Source of the DNA: CAYVQU01 sp964453155
GTDB lineage: Bacteria; Chloroflexota; Anaerolineae; Anaerolineales; UBA11858
Direction: 5' to 3'
Length of the DNA stretch: 52,539 bases
NCBI GenBank assembly: GCA_964453155.1
Contig: CAYVQU010000013.1
Span: 1-52,539, forward strand
A model generated the notes under the pieces. The model did not search any database and had not been told where the DNA came from. It saw nothing but the letters and a program-made list of their open reading frames with translations. Below, in pieces: positions 7,721 through 14,997 of the stretch; within the stretch, counting starts at the first letter, position 1; each line of letters starts with the position of its first letter. The translations under genes were made by a program, and so were the position numbers.

Positions 7721-7790
7721 TGAAGGGTGGTGTTAACCACCTGGAACCCCCTGAGATGCCCAGCCTACCCTCCACTGGTCGGGCATTTTT
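7721..7790 (+). ncRNA. putative small RNA cassette 1
   Basis: About 70 nt separate the expected start of the 7686 promoter from a T-run. The stretch folds well: GGTGG/CCACC forms a local hairpin (near 7727-7742), or GTGAAGGGTGG near the 5' end can pair with CTACCCTCCAC near 7765 in 10 of 11 positions. ATGCCC (7756-7761) pairs with GGGCAT (7781-7786) just before TTTTT. No family is recognised; it could be a small RNA of the element or a short leader with an attenuator. Confidence 0.4.
7756..7790 (+). terminator. intrinsic terminator of cassette 1
   Basis: Stem ATGCCC/GGGCAT (7756-7761 with 7781-7786) followed directly by a U-run. Confidence 0.55.
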
Positions 7791-7827
7791 ATGTTCCATT
7801 GATGGCAATGTTTTGGCAATTGTGTTG

Positions 7828-7836
7828 TGCTAAACT
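7828..7836 (+). promoter_or_regulatory. extended -10 box of cassette 2
   Basis: TGC-TAAACT (-10 hexamer 7831-7836) lies upstream of the second terminator (7875-7912); the -35 region is poor. The expected transcript is about 70 nt. Confidence 0.3.
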
Positions 7837-7874
7837 GTGTATGTTGCGGGTTTTCCCCAAACCCCAATCCTGCT

Positions 7875-7912
7875 ATACCCGGTCTTTTTCCCCGACTAGA
7901 CCGGGTATTTTT
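7875..7912 (+). terminator. intrinsic terminator of cassette 2
   Basis: ATACCCGGTCT (7875-7885) pairs perfectly over 11 bp with AGACCGGGTAT (7898-7908), followed by a T-run. It ends in TTTTTATG exactly as cassette 1 does, suggesting related cassettes. Confidence 0.7.
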
Positions 7913-7930
7913 ATGCGATACAATCAGACT

Positions 7931-8062
7931 ATGTGGGAGCAATTAAAATCATTCCTTGAATACATAGCTAACCCTGGCAGGGAATTTGGTCCGATGCTGT
8001 TTTTATTGGGCATTGAAATCGGGGTATTGATATTTTTGGCGGTGCTTTACCTGGTACGTTGA
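7931..8062 (+). CDS. possible 43-residue membrane peptide
   Basis: ATG 7931 opens a 43-residue frame beginning MWEQLKSFLEYIANPG and followed by one strongly hydrophobic helix (FGPMLFLLGIEIGVLIFLAV) near the C-terminus. The composition fits a single-span membrane peptide such as a toxin or small holin. No clear ribosome binding site is visible. Extending the frame to a GTG at 7727 would run it through both terminators, which I reject. Confidence 0.35.
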   Translation: MWEQLKSFLEYIANPGREFGPMLFLLGIEIGVLIFLAVLYLVR

Positions 8063-8195
8063 GAGCTATTCTCCCGCATTTTTCTTTTTTACTATCCCTT
8101 ATATCCAAGAAATGTTTTGCGTATTAGGAAACGTGCGTCAAGGTCTTTGACGGCTATATTCTGGCTATATACACACTAAAACCCACAAAAAACAC

Positions 8196-8224
8196 TTGAT
8201 TTTTTCGCGGGTATTGTGTAAACT
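8196..8224 (+). promoter_or_regulatory. sigma-70 promoter of structured RNA
   Basis: TTGATT (8196-8201), a 17-bp spacer and TAAACT (8219-8224). Transcription would start near 8231, at the first base of the hairpin-rich stretch. Confidence 0.65.
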
Positions 8225-8230
8225 GTATTG

Positions 8231-8391
8231 TCAGGGCGGGCCGGTGGGTACTCACCAGCTTGCCCCTAGCCTTGAAACAATGCGCCAACATTGTTGACAA
8301 GGCTTCCAAAAACCGCTGTAATACCAGCGGCAATGGCCTAAAATCAAAGCCCTTGTCCTTAAACTCCAGCGGTAAAAAGCTGGGGTTTTTT
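8231..8391 (+). ncRNA. putative structured RNA of about 160 nt
   Basis: A transcript from the 8196 promoter to the 8364-8391 terminator would contain nested perfect helices. GGGC (8234) pairs with GCCC (8262) around GGTG/CACC (8243/8253). AGCCTTG (8268-8274) pairs with CAAGGCT (8298-8304), enclosing AACAATG/CATTGTT (8276/8289). CCGCTG (8313-8318) pairs with CAGCGG (8325-8330). The heptamer CCAGCGG recurs inside the terminator stem (8366-8372), so CCGCTG could pair there instead and disturb termination. It does not look like SRP RNA, tmRNA or RNase P RNA. It lies tail to tail with tRNA-Ser, and no downstream gene on the plus strand is available to be regulated. Confidence 0.5.
8364..8391 (+). 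terminator. intrinsic terminator of structured RNA
   Basis: CTCCAGC (8364-8370) pairs with GCTGGGG (8379-8385) over 7 bp with one G-U, followed by TTTTTT. Confidence 0.65.
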
Positions 8392-8451
8392 GTTTGCCCT
8401 GGCTGGTACATTGCCAACCAAGAGACAGGCTCAAGAGCAGCCCCCAAAAGG

Positions 8452-8538
8452 CGGAGAGGGAGGGATTCGAACCCTCGATACCTTGCGGTATACGCGCTCT
8501 CCAGGCGCGCGCACTAGACCGGACTATGCGACCTCTCC
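8452..8538 (-). tRNA. tRNA-Ser (anticodon GGA)
   Basis: On the minus strand an 87-nt class II tRNA is visible: acceptor GGAGAGG paired with CCTCTCC (one base offset by the T-arm), anticodon loop CTGGAGA with anticodon GGA flanked by the stem CGCGC/GCGCG, a long variable arm (TACCGCAAGGTA), T-loop GTTCGAATC and discriminator G. CCA is not encoded (CCT follows). It reads UCC/UCU codons. Its 3' end points toward the mobile-looking region, the usual orientation for integrase attachment sites. Confidence 0.93.
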
Positions 8539-8574
8539 AACTGTATCTGGCCCATTTCCCTGCCAGCGGGCGGG

Positions 8575-8580
8575 ATTATA
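8575..8580 (-). promoter_or_regulatory. -10 box of tRNA-Ser
   Basis: TATAAT on the minus strand (8580-8575), with TTCACA 15 nt upstream (8601-8596), 36 nt before the tRNA. It lies across the stop codon of the glycosidase gene, so the tRNA has its own promoter inside the preceding gene's end. Confidence 0.5.
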
Positions 8581-9931
8581 CCATAGTTTCAGAGCTGTGA
8601 ATGATATCTTTCCCTGGGAAAAGCTGTTCAAAAATTTCAGGAGCAAAGTCTTCGACTTGGGCTGAAGTGAGGGCATTTTCCCGACAAATTGCCTCATAAA
8701 GTTTGGCGCTTTTCCGTTTGGTGCGAGTTTGATTTTGGGAGTCTAATTCCCACAAACCAAACCGGTGATTCCAGCCGCGGTCCCAGTCAAAATTATCGAC
8801 CAAAGACCAATGATAATACCCTTTGATAGGCCAGGTATAGTTCACCCCGCGCCACATTTGGTGGATGTGCTGGATCAGATACTGGCGGCGAAAATCATCA
8901 TCAGCATCCTCTACCCCATTCGCGGTGATGTAAATTGGCAGGTTGAACTTCCGACCCCACTTCAATGCCTGGAAAAACGACTGGGATTCATTGGCGATAA
9001 ATTCTGTGGGGCTGAGTTGCGCTTGGGGTTTGAACAACCTCTGGCCAAATAACTCCTTGGACTTGAGCGGGTGAAACGCAACAGATTCCGCAGTGAAATA
9101 CGAGATTCCCAAAAAATCTTGGGTGTTTTGGGCCGCGGGCATATTTCGCCTGATTCCAGCGAATCGAAATCGGCCACTTGTCAGCGTTGTTGGTACTGTG
9201 TCGTTATATGCCAAGAAAAGCGAATTCGTGGCCCAGGCGTCGGGCCAGAACCATTGTTTAGCAGGTGAAAAACCGCGATAATTGTGGGCGAGGCCCACCT
9301 GGGCCTGGGGCTGAATGGTATGTATAACCTGATAAGCCTGGGCATGGGCCTTAATCAGGTTTTGAAGCACCTTGGCAGTGACCCGGTAGGACTGCTGTCC
9401 AGGGGGGTAATTTCCTAGCAGATAGCCATAAATAGCCAAAGTATTTGGCTCGTTAAAGGTGCACCATAACGATACAAATTCATGCAACGCCTCAACAACT
9501 CGCCGTGCGTATTCCCCAAATTTCTGAACAACCGCTTCATTTTCCCACCCCCCCATCATTTCTACCCATAGTGGATTGGTGAAGTGGTGCAATGTCACCA
9601 TGGGCATCAGCCCACGCTCCTGTAAACCCCGCGCCATTTGGCGATAATGGTCGAGGGCATCTTCATCCCACCGGTTAGCTGTTGGTTGGAGGCGACTCCA
9701 TTCAATCGAAAGTCTTAAAGTATTTTGGCCTGTTTCTGCCGCCCGATCAAAATCTTCTCGCCAACGTCCTCCCCACCAATCACAAGCCTGCCCGCTGATA
9801 TTTCGAGTTAAAACCCGCCCATTCTGTTCCCAATCAGACCAATTATTTGTATTAAATCCCTCGTATTGATGGGCCGAAGTCGCGGTACCCCAATAAAACT
9901 GCTGTGGAAAACAAAATCTGGCTGCGGGCAT
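8576..9931 (-). CDS. family 1 glycoside hydrolase with altered nucleophile
   Basis: The 451-residue protein matches GH1 beta-glucosidases in length and order: FYWGTATSAHQYEG at the N-terminus, RLSIEWSR, the acid/base motif CTFNEPN with Glu161, and GYYHWSLVDNFDWDRGW near the end with the Trp cluster that binds the glucose moiety. The nucleophile motif, normally TENG, reads ITANGVED with Ala337 (GCG at 8923-8921). A retaining GH1 enzyme needs this Glu, so normal hydrolysis should be lost while sugar binding is kept. There is no signal peptide, so it is cytoplasmic. The AGGAG ribosome binding site before the ATG is good and no frameshift is seen, so the gene otherwise looks maintained. A neofunctionalised or transferase-like role is possible. 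Confidence 0.9.
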   Translation of the reverse strand: MPAARFCFPQQFYWGTATSAHQYEGFNTNNWSDWEQNGRVLTRNISGQACDWWGGRWREDFDRAAETGQNTLRLSIEWSRLQPTANRWDEDALDHYRQMARGLQERGLMPMVTLHHFTNPLWVEMMGGWENEAVVQKFGEYARRVVEALHEFVSLWCTFNEPNTLAIYGYLLGNYPPGQQSYRVTAKVLQNLIKAHAQAYQVIHTIQPQAQVGLAHNYRGFSPAKQWFWPDAWATNSLFLAYNDTVPTTLTSGRFRFAGIRRNMPAAQNTQDFLGISYFTAESVAFHPLKSKELFGQRLFKPQAQLSPTEFIANESQSFFQALKWGRKFNLPIYITANGVEDADDDFRRQYLIQHIHQMWRGVNYTWPIKGYYHWSLVDNFDWDRGWNHRFGLWELDSQNQTRTKRKSAKLYEAICRENALTSAQVEDFAPEIFEQLFPGKDIIHSSETMV

Positions 9932-10028
9932 AGTTTCTCCTGATTAGGTTTGAGCCAAACGTAAGTAATTTTAGCCTTTGGTGAATGATTTGACAATCAA
10001 GCGGACCTTTTTGGGTTAAGGCCCACCC

Positions 10029-10057
10029 TTGTCGATCGATTGGGGGTAAGCTATGAT
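10029..10057 (+). promoter_or_regulatory. promoter of complex I-like operon
   Basis: TTGTCG (10029-10034), a 17-bp spacer and TATGAT (10052-10057), giving a short leader of about 13 nt that includes AGGATT before ATG 10077. Confidence 0.6.
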
Positions 10058-10076
10058 ATTCACTAGGATTTAGTTC

Positions 10077-11645
10077 ATGATTTTGTATATTATTATAGGA
10101 TTTTATCTGCTAGCCGGGATCATCCTCGGATTAAATTGGGCAAAGTTAAGGCCAGGGTTTATCTGGTTTTTTGCTTTGATCATCGCGATCTCAGCTTGGG
10201 TGCTATTTTGGGGGGTAAATTATGTTGATCTGGAGACGATCACATTGCTCAATTGGACTCAGGTGTCATTTTTATCGTCTTCACCCTCATTAGTGGTTGA
10301 TAAGTTTTCCTGGGCTTATGGCTTGGCAATAATTAGCCTTTTATGTGCGGTGATGATCATCGATGTTTTCCAGGGAACCGGAATAACCCCAGAAATCTGG
10401 TCCGTTGGATTTGCACTGGCAGCCTCAGGGTTGGTGGCGGTCTTCGCTGGCAATCCAATAACTCTATTATTGGGGTGGGCAATAATTGACGTCGCAGAAA
10501 CTGCTATGCTCCTGTTGCAAGTGTCGGGGAGTGACCAACGTGAGCGGGTTGTAATTTCATTTTCAGTCCGGGTCGTTGGGATGTTATTGGTCTGCGCGGC
10601 CATCGTCCGATCAGCGGGTTTAGGCGTGAGTTTAAATTTCAATCAGATATTACCAGATGTTTCGGGGTACTTGCTCCTCGCGGCTGGTTTACGCTTAGGT
10701 GTTTTGCCACCGCATCAACCTTTTTTGCGGGAACCACTTCTGCGACGGGGAATTGGGACGCTAACGCGGCTGATCCCCGTTACTGCCAGCTTGATTTTGG
10801 TAACCCGAGTAGCTGAGGTTGGCCCGCCATTTAAATGGGAAATCCCTGTTTTGGTCGTGGCAGTGTTTGCTGTTTTATCGGGGACACTCAATTGGATCCG
10901 CTCCCAAAATGAATTAGATGGCCGCCCTAATTGGATTTTAGCTGGAGCCGGCTTCGCGGTCATCGCTGCCGTTCGCCAACAACCAGATGCAAGTCTGGCT
11001 TGGGGTTTAGGAACGATTTTCTCAGGCAGCGTATTGTTTCTGCTGGCCCACAAAACTCGTCCTGTGAAAAGCATAATTCTGGTGGGGGCCGTATTTTTCA
11101 CTGCCCTACCATATTCCCCATTATGGCCAGGGTTAGGGATTTATACCGGAACAAACGTTTTCTTGGGAGCGCTACTTTTTTGTTTACACGCCCTCTTATT
11201 ACTAGGCTATCTGCGCCATGGCTGGTTGGCTTCTACAGGAGATGATGAATCAGACCGGTGGACTGGCGTGATTGCCCCATTTAGTTTGTTGATTTTATCG
11301 ATTACTCACTTTGGATTGAGTTGGGTTATTGGGGGCCTCCAATCGCTGCCGATGGGGAAAATATTCTTGCCTTGGTGGGGTGGTGCTCTGGTGGTCGCGG
11401 TAGCTAGTCTTGTCTATGGTTTTACCCGCCGCTGGTATGACTTATCTGAAAATCAGGCGGCGAATATGCGCGCCTTTTTATCATTAGATTGGTTTTATCG
11501 CACGCTCTGGTGGCTATACCGGTCCATCAGTAAAACGATTTACAACTTATCCCAAATCCTTGAAGGGGAAGGCGGGATTTTGTGGGCTATCCTTTTTTTA
11601 ATTCTTTTTGTGACCACTTTAGCGCAAGTTAATGGGGGAGGGTGA
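10077..11645 (+). CDS. NuoL/NuoM-like membrane subunit, first of trio
   Basis: A very hydrophobic protein of 522 residues with about 14 membrane helices. It resembles the proton-translocating antiporter-like subunits shared by complex I, Mrp antiporters and membrane hydrogenases. Recognisable remnants are LLGWAIIDVAETAML (equivalent of the helix 5 Glu) and LPPHQPFLREP (equivalent of the PFHxWLPxAH signature). The C-terminal amphipathic stretch and final helix (about 460-522) resemble a short NuoL tail. The sequence is divergent. It starts an operon: the next gene overlaps by 14 bp. No quinone, flavin or FeS subunit is nearby, so ion translocation without NADH oxidation, or a partner encoded elsewhere, must be considered. 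Confidence 0.65.
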   Translation: MILYIIIGFYLLAGIILGLNWAKLRPGFIWFFALIIAISAWVLFWGVNYVDLETITLLNWTQVSFLSSSPSLVVDKFSWAYGLAIISLLCAVMIIDVFQGTGITPEIWSVGFALAASGLVAVFAGNPITLLLGWAIIDVAETAMLLLQVSGSDQRERVVISFSVRVVGMLLVCAAIVRSAGLGVSLNFNQILPDVSGYLLLAAGLRLGVLPPHQPFLREPLLRRGIGTLTRLIPVTASLILVTRVAEVGPPFKWEIPVLVVAVFAVLSGTLNWIRSQNELDGRPNWILAGAGFAVIAAVRQQPDASLAWGLGTIFSGSVLFLLAHKTRPVKSIILVGAVFFTALPYSPLWPGLGIYTGTNVFLGALLFCLHALLLLGYLRHGWLASTGDDESDRWTGVIAPFSLLILSITHFGLSWVIGGLQSLPMGKIFLPWWGGALVVAVASLVYGFTRRWYDLSENQAANMRAFLSLDWFYRTLWWLYRSISKTIYNLSQILEGEGGILWAILFLILFVTTLAQVNGGG

Positions 11646-12243
11646 TTTGATCCTCGAGAATTATGCCCCCTTAGCTGGCGGACTGGTTATTTTCACCGCC
11701 ATCATCTTATTAATGAGCCGCTATTTGCACTTGAGCCTGATTGCTTTGGGTGCCCAATACGTGGGAATATTTGGTTTAGTGGCCTTGACTTGGCCGCTCG
11801 AAATGGCGGTAATTAAATTGATTGCGGGTTGGATTGGGGCTGCTGTTTTGGGCCTGGATCTGAGTGCGGTTTCGGTGCGTACATTTTCTGCTGGGAAAAT
11901 AAATCTCAGCCGGGGAATTTTTCGGATCTTATTAGCTCTTATTTTTGTTTTTTCAGTCTGGTCTTTCGTACCCGAAGTAGCTCAGTTGTTGGTAAGTGCA
12001 ACTTATGATCAAATTCTTGCCGGGTTAATGCTTTGTACTTTTGGAATTCTGCAATTTGGCATATCCACCCATCCCCTGCGAGTTGTGTTTGGTTTGTTAA
12101 CTCTCTTATCGGGATTTGAGATTTTATTCGCGACTATCAATACGGTTTCTTTTGTGGCTGGCTTTCTAGCGATTTTAAACCTGGGCATCGCATTAATGGG
12201 GGCATATTGGCTGAAAGGATATGAAGGAGGCGATCAGCTATGA
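11632..12243 (+). CDS. HyfE/NuoK-like membrane protein, second of trio
   Basis: 203 residues with about six membrane helices. The C-terminal part (HPLRVVFGLLTLLSGFEIL, then a last helix) is reminiscent of HyfE/NuoK/MrpC-type small subunits, which sit between antiporter-like subunits and carry buried acidic residues; Glu in GFEIL would be a candidate. The gene starts inside the end of the preceding one (overlap 14 bp), and its stop overlaps the next start (ATGA-type, 4 bp), so the three are translationally coupled. The family assignment is weaker than for the flanking genes. Confidence 0.5.
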   Translation: MGEGDLILENYAPLAGGLVIFTAIILLMSRYLHLSLIALGAQYVGIFGLVALTWPLEMAVIKLIAGWIGAAVLGLDLSAVSVRTFSAGKINLSRGIFRILLALIFVFSVWSFVPEVAQLLVSATYDQILAGLMLCTFGILQFGISTHPLRVVFGLLTLLSGFEILFATINTVSFVAGFLAILNLGIALMGAYWLKGYEGGDQL

Positions 12244-13613
12244 GTGCGCCTCTCATCTGGATTGTTTTTCCAATTTTGATGGGGGGCACCCTGGTGTTTT
12301 TCCAGCGGTGGCGAGTTTTGACTTCCATTTTGGGATTGGGAACTACCTCGTTGTTGGCACTGGTTGTGCGCTTCTTGCCTTTAGGTGAACCGCTGGTCGT
12401 AGGATCCTTTTCTTTGATCGTTCATGAGCAATTCCAAATTGCCGGCGCGCAGTTTAATATATCTGGCGCTGATCGTTCTTGGATCGTTTTGCTGTCACTG
12501 GCAATGCTGGCTGTCCAAACTGGGGCATTATTTGCCAAAATCCCGGAGCGTTTTATTCCATTAAGCCTGATTATCTTAGGTTTGTTTTTCGGTGTGCTTA
12601 CCATTTCCCCGATTTTTTACGCAGCCATCTTTATAGAAATTGCCTCTCTGATCGGCGTGTTAATGATGGCATCCCCCGATAAGCCTCCGAATACTGGTTT
12701 GATCCGGTTTTTAATTTTCCAAACAATAGGGGTGATTATCTTGCTATTTGCGGGTGCATTTAACCTGGAAGTGATAGGTGAACCATCCCTGAGCAGACTC
12801 CCGGAGCTACTATTGGGATTAGGGTTTGCGGTTCTTTTTTCAATTTTCCCACTATATTTTTGGATCCCAATGGTATTGGACGATTCCCATCCTTATGCGG
12901 TAGTTTCATATATCTCTATCCATTACGGGGTCATAATCCTTTTTTTGCTTGAGTATTTTCAACTAAACCTTTGGCTATTTAGCAAATTAGATTTCTTTGA
13001 TGGCCTCCGTTTTGCGGGGGTCGTTCTGATCGCTACCGCGGGCGCCTGGGCAGCTTTTCAACGGCATCTTGGTCGCATATTGGGTTTTGCCATTGGCATC
13101 GAAATTGGTTACTCATTGGTAACGATTGGTCTCCGCAGCAGTAGTTTGCATTTTGCTTTGGTGCTCCCGCGCCTGATCGCGTTATTAACTTGGGGATTAG
13201 CCCTGACTCAACTTCAATCGAAAGTTGGTGATCTTCGCTTTCGAACGGTTCAGGGATTTGGTCGCCTGTATCCGTTTCTTGCTAGTGGGGTCTTGTTTTC
13301 TAATTTCTCACTCGCGGGTTTACCGCTCTTGGCGAGTTTTCCGATATTGGTGCCGGTCTGGCAAGAACTCGTGCAGTTATCCTCTACCCTCGCGATCTGG
13401 ACATTTTTAGGTAGTATTGGATTATTGGTTGGTGGGCTGCGATCAATGGCGGTTTTGGTTATGGGGCCTGAAGAGTTACCTGCCCCCGACTCAGATCAAA
13501 TCATCCCAGCCTTCGTTATCGGACTTGGTGTGCTGCTGTTACTATTGATTGGATTATTTCCTCATTGGGTTTGGCCCTGGTTTTCAGGATTAGCCCAAGG
13601 CCTGGATTTCTAG
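12240..13613 (+). CDS. NuoM/NuoN-like membrane subunit, third of trio
   Basis: 457 residues with about 13 membrane helices. FPLYFWIPMVLDDSHPYAV is a clear relative of the PLHFWLPDAHAEAPTPVS signature of NuoM/NuoN/MrpD, although the catalytic His/Lys pattern is altered. A GPEELPAPDSD cytosolic loop precedes the last helix. It is preceded by a good ribosome binding site (AAGGAGG within the previous gene) and overlaps that gene by 4 bp. It completes a compact membrane-only operon. Known relatives include hydrogenase-4 type and Mrp modules; I cannot place it closer. Confidence 0.65.
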   Translation: MSAPLIWIVFPILMGGTLVFFQRWRVLTSILGLGTTSLLALVVRFLPLGEPLVVGSFSLIVHEQFQIAGAQFNISGADRSWIVLLSLAMLAVQTGALFAKIPERFIPLSLIILGLFFGVLTISPIFYAAIFIEIASLIGVLMMASPDKPPNTGLIRFLIFQTIGVIILLFAGAFNLEVIGEPSLSRLPELLLGLGFAVLFSIFPLYFWIPMVLDDSHPYAVVSYISIHYGVIILFLLEYFQLNLWLFSKLDFFDGLRFAGVVLIATAGAWAAFQRHLGRILGFAIGIEIGYSLVTIGLRSSSLHFALVLPRLIALLTWGLALTQLQSKVGDLRFRTVQGFGRLYPFLASGVLFSNFSLAGLPLLASFPILVPVWQELVQLSSTLAIWTFLGSIGLLVGGLRSMAVLVMGPEELPAPDSDQIIPAFVIGLGVLLLLLIGLFPHWVWPWFSGLAQGLDF

Positions 13614-13637
13614 TTTCTCAAGTAGATTTGGGTTTCA

Positions 13638-13646
13638 TGCTATAAT
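13638..13646 (+). promoter_or_regulatory. extended -10 promoter of coiled-coil gene
   Basis: TGC-TATAAT (-10 hexamer 13641-13646), 84 bp before ATG 13730; the -35 region is weak. Confidence 0.5.
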
Positions 13647-13729
13647 TCCCCCGGTTTTTTGATGAGTAAGACTAAGTTTGGCAGCCTGCTAAAACGACCT
13701 CCCGCCAACCACTTAATTGGAGCAAACGT

Positions 13730-14908
13730 ATGGAATTAGAACAACTGGCAAAACGAGTTTCCTGGCTAGATGATGAACGGCGCAAGGATAAAAATGCACT
13801 CGTCCGCTTAGAAGAAAAGATAACCGCCCTGGAAGGGAAATTAGCCGCGGCCGAGCAGGATAAAACGGATCTCAGTGGTGAAATTACCCGCCTGCGAACA
13901 GTTATTTCGCGGTTAGACCAATTTGAAGGATCGATTACCCAACAACGAACCGAGTTCAATCGCCAACTTAAGGAAGTCGAACGAGTTACAGAGCACCGCG
14001 ATAATGAAATTACGGCATTGCTGCGATCCGAAATTCAAAAATACGAAAAACCAATTACTGATATTCGAAAAGAATTAGAGGATGTGCGGGTCTTGCGTCG
14101 CGACATGCAGGCGCGCGTTTTAGAGGAAACTCGATTAGGTCGGTTATTGGAAGAGCTCGGTAACAACCTCGATGATCTCCGAGTTAATGAAGAAGAGCAA
14201 AGCCGAATTTATCGGCTCCTGGAAGATGGCCGCCGGCAGGATTCTCGCCGGTTAACTGATCTTCAGGGTGAAGTCGCCGCCGTCCGAAAACGTTCGGATG
14301 AACAGCGTGGTCAACAAGATGTAGCCGATCTCGCAATTAAGCGTCAGGAGACCAGGCTAAACGAGTTGGTCAATGCTGAGCAAGAACGTACCAACACCCA
14401 GGCTGCCTATTTGGAAAAGCAGGCACTGGTCGCAGTCGAGCGCGAAGCCGCATGGAAAGAATGGCAATCGCGATTTGAGATGGTCGAGAAACAATCGGTT
14501 GATGTTGAAACTCAATTGCAATCCCTCGATGCCACCTTTATGGCTGTCAAACGTACCCAAGACGCGGTCGATGATCTCATGCAGCGGGTTGAGCGGCGTA
14601 TCAATGAAGTGGCAGAAATTCAACGTTTAGCGGAAGAACGCTTCAGACAGGAATGGACCACATTTAAAGCCGACGATCAAAAACGGTGGACCAATTACAC
14701 CCTATCTCAGGATGAACAACGCGGTGAAATCGGTCGTCGTTTTGAGCGCGTCACCGAACGATTGACTTTTACCGAAGATACGTTGCAAGAAGTTCAAGAT
14801 TTATTGCAGCATGTGAATGAAATGAACTCCCAGCATTTACAAACCATTCTGACGACAATGCACGAATGGTCGACTGCATACGAACGGACGAACACCAACC
14901 TCCGCTAA
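13730..14908 (+). CDS. long coiled-coil protein
   Basis: 392 residues, almost entirely charged heptad-rich helix (for example LEQLAKRVSWLDDERRKDKN, and repeated LDxLR/QRLAEERF patterns), with no membrane segment, signal peptide or catalytic motif. It resembles bacterial filament-like or SMC-hinge-less coiled-coil proteins, and a structural or scaffolding role is the most that can be said. GGAG lies about 9 nt before ATG 13730, and an extended -10 promoter lies upstream. A strong hairpin (14926-14965) separates it from selB. Confidence 0.7.
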   Translation: MELEQLAKRVSWLDDERRKDKNALVRLEEKITALEGKLAAAEQDKTDLSGEITRLRTVISRLDQFEGSITQQRTEFNRQLKEVERVTEHRDNEITALLRSEIQKYEKPITDIRKELEDVRVLRRDMQARVLEETRLGRLLEELGNNLDDLRVNEEEQSRIYRLLEDGRRQDSRRLTDLQGEVAAVRKRSDEQRGQQDVADLAIKRQETRLNELVNAEQERTNTQAAYLEKQALVAVEREAAWKEWQSRFEMVEKQSVDVETQLQSLDATFMAVKRTQDAVDDLMQRVERRINEVAEIQRLAEERFRQEWTTFKADDQKRWTNYTLSQDEQRGEIGRRFERVTERLTFTEDTLQEVQDLLQHVNEMNSQHLQTILTTMHEWSTAYERTNTNLR

Positions 14909-14925
14909 AATAATAATGACCCCCA

Positions 14926-14965
14926 AAACCGCTGATCGCCAGGAAGAACTGATGATCAGCGGTTT
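14926..14965 (+). repeat. 12-bp stem-loop before selB
   Basis: AAACCGCTGATC (14926-14937) pairs perfectly with GATCAGCGGTTT (14954-14965), with a 16-nt loop. No T-run follows, so it is not a standard terminator. It ends 32 nt before the selB ATG and may be a leader structure or an RNA-processing or operator site. Confidence 0.5.
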
Positions 14966-14997
14966 CAGTTCTCAAGCTAAATTCTCACCGGAGTTTT

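Noticed and set aside
7727..7930. N-terminal extension of the 43-residue peptide frame from GTG 7727
   Set aside because: It would translate through two intrinsic terminators and an sRNA-like stretch; only the part from ATG 7931 is plausible.
8154..8600. Several 60-97-codon frames on both strands around tRNA-Ser
   Set aside because: They overlap the tRNA or the structured RNA and show no protein-like pattern.
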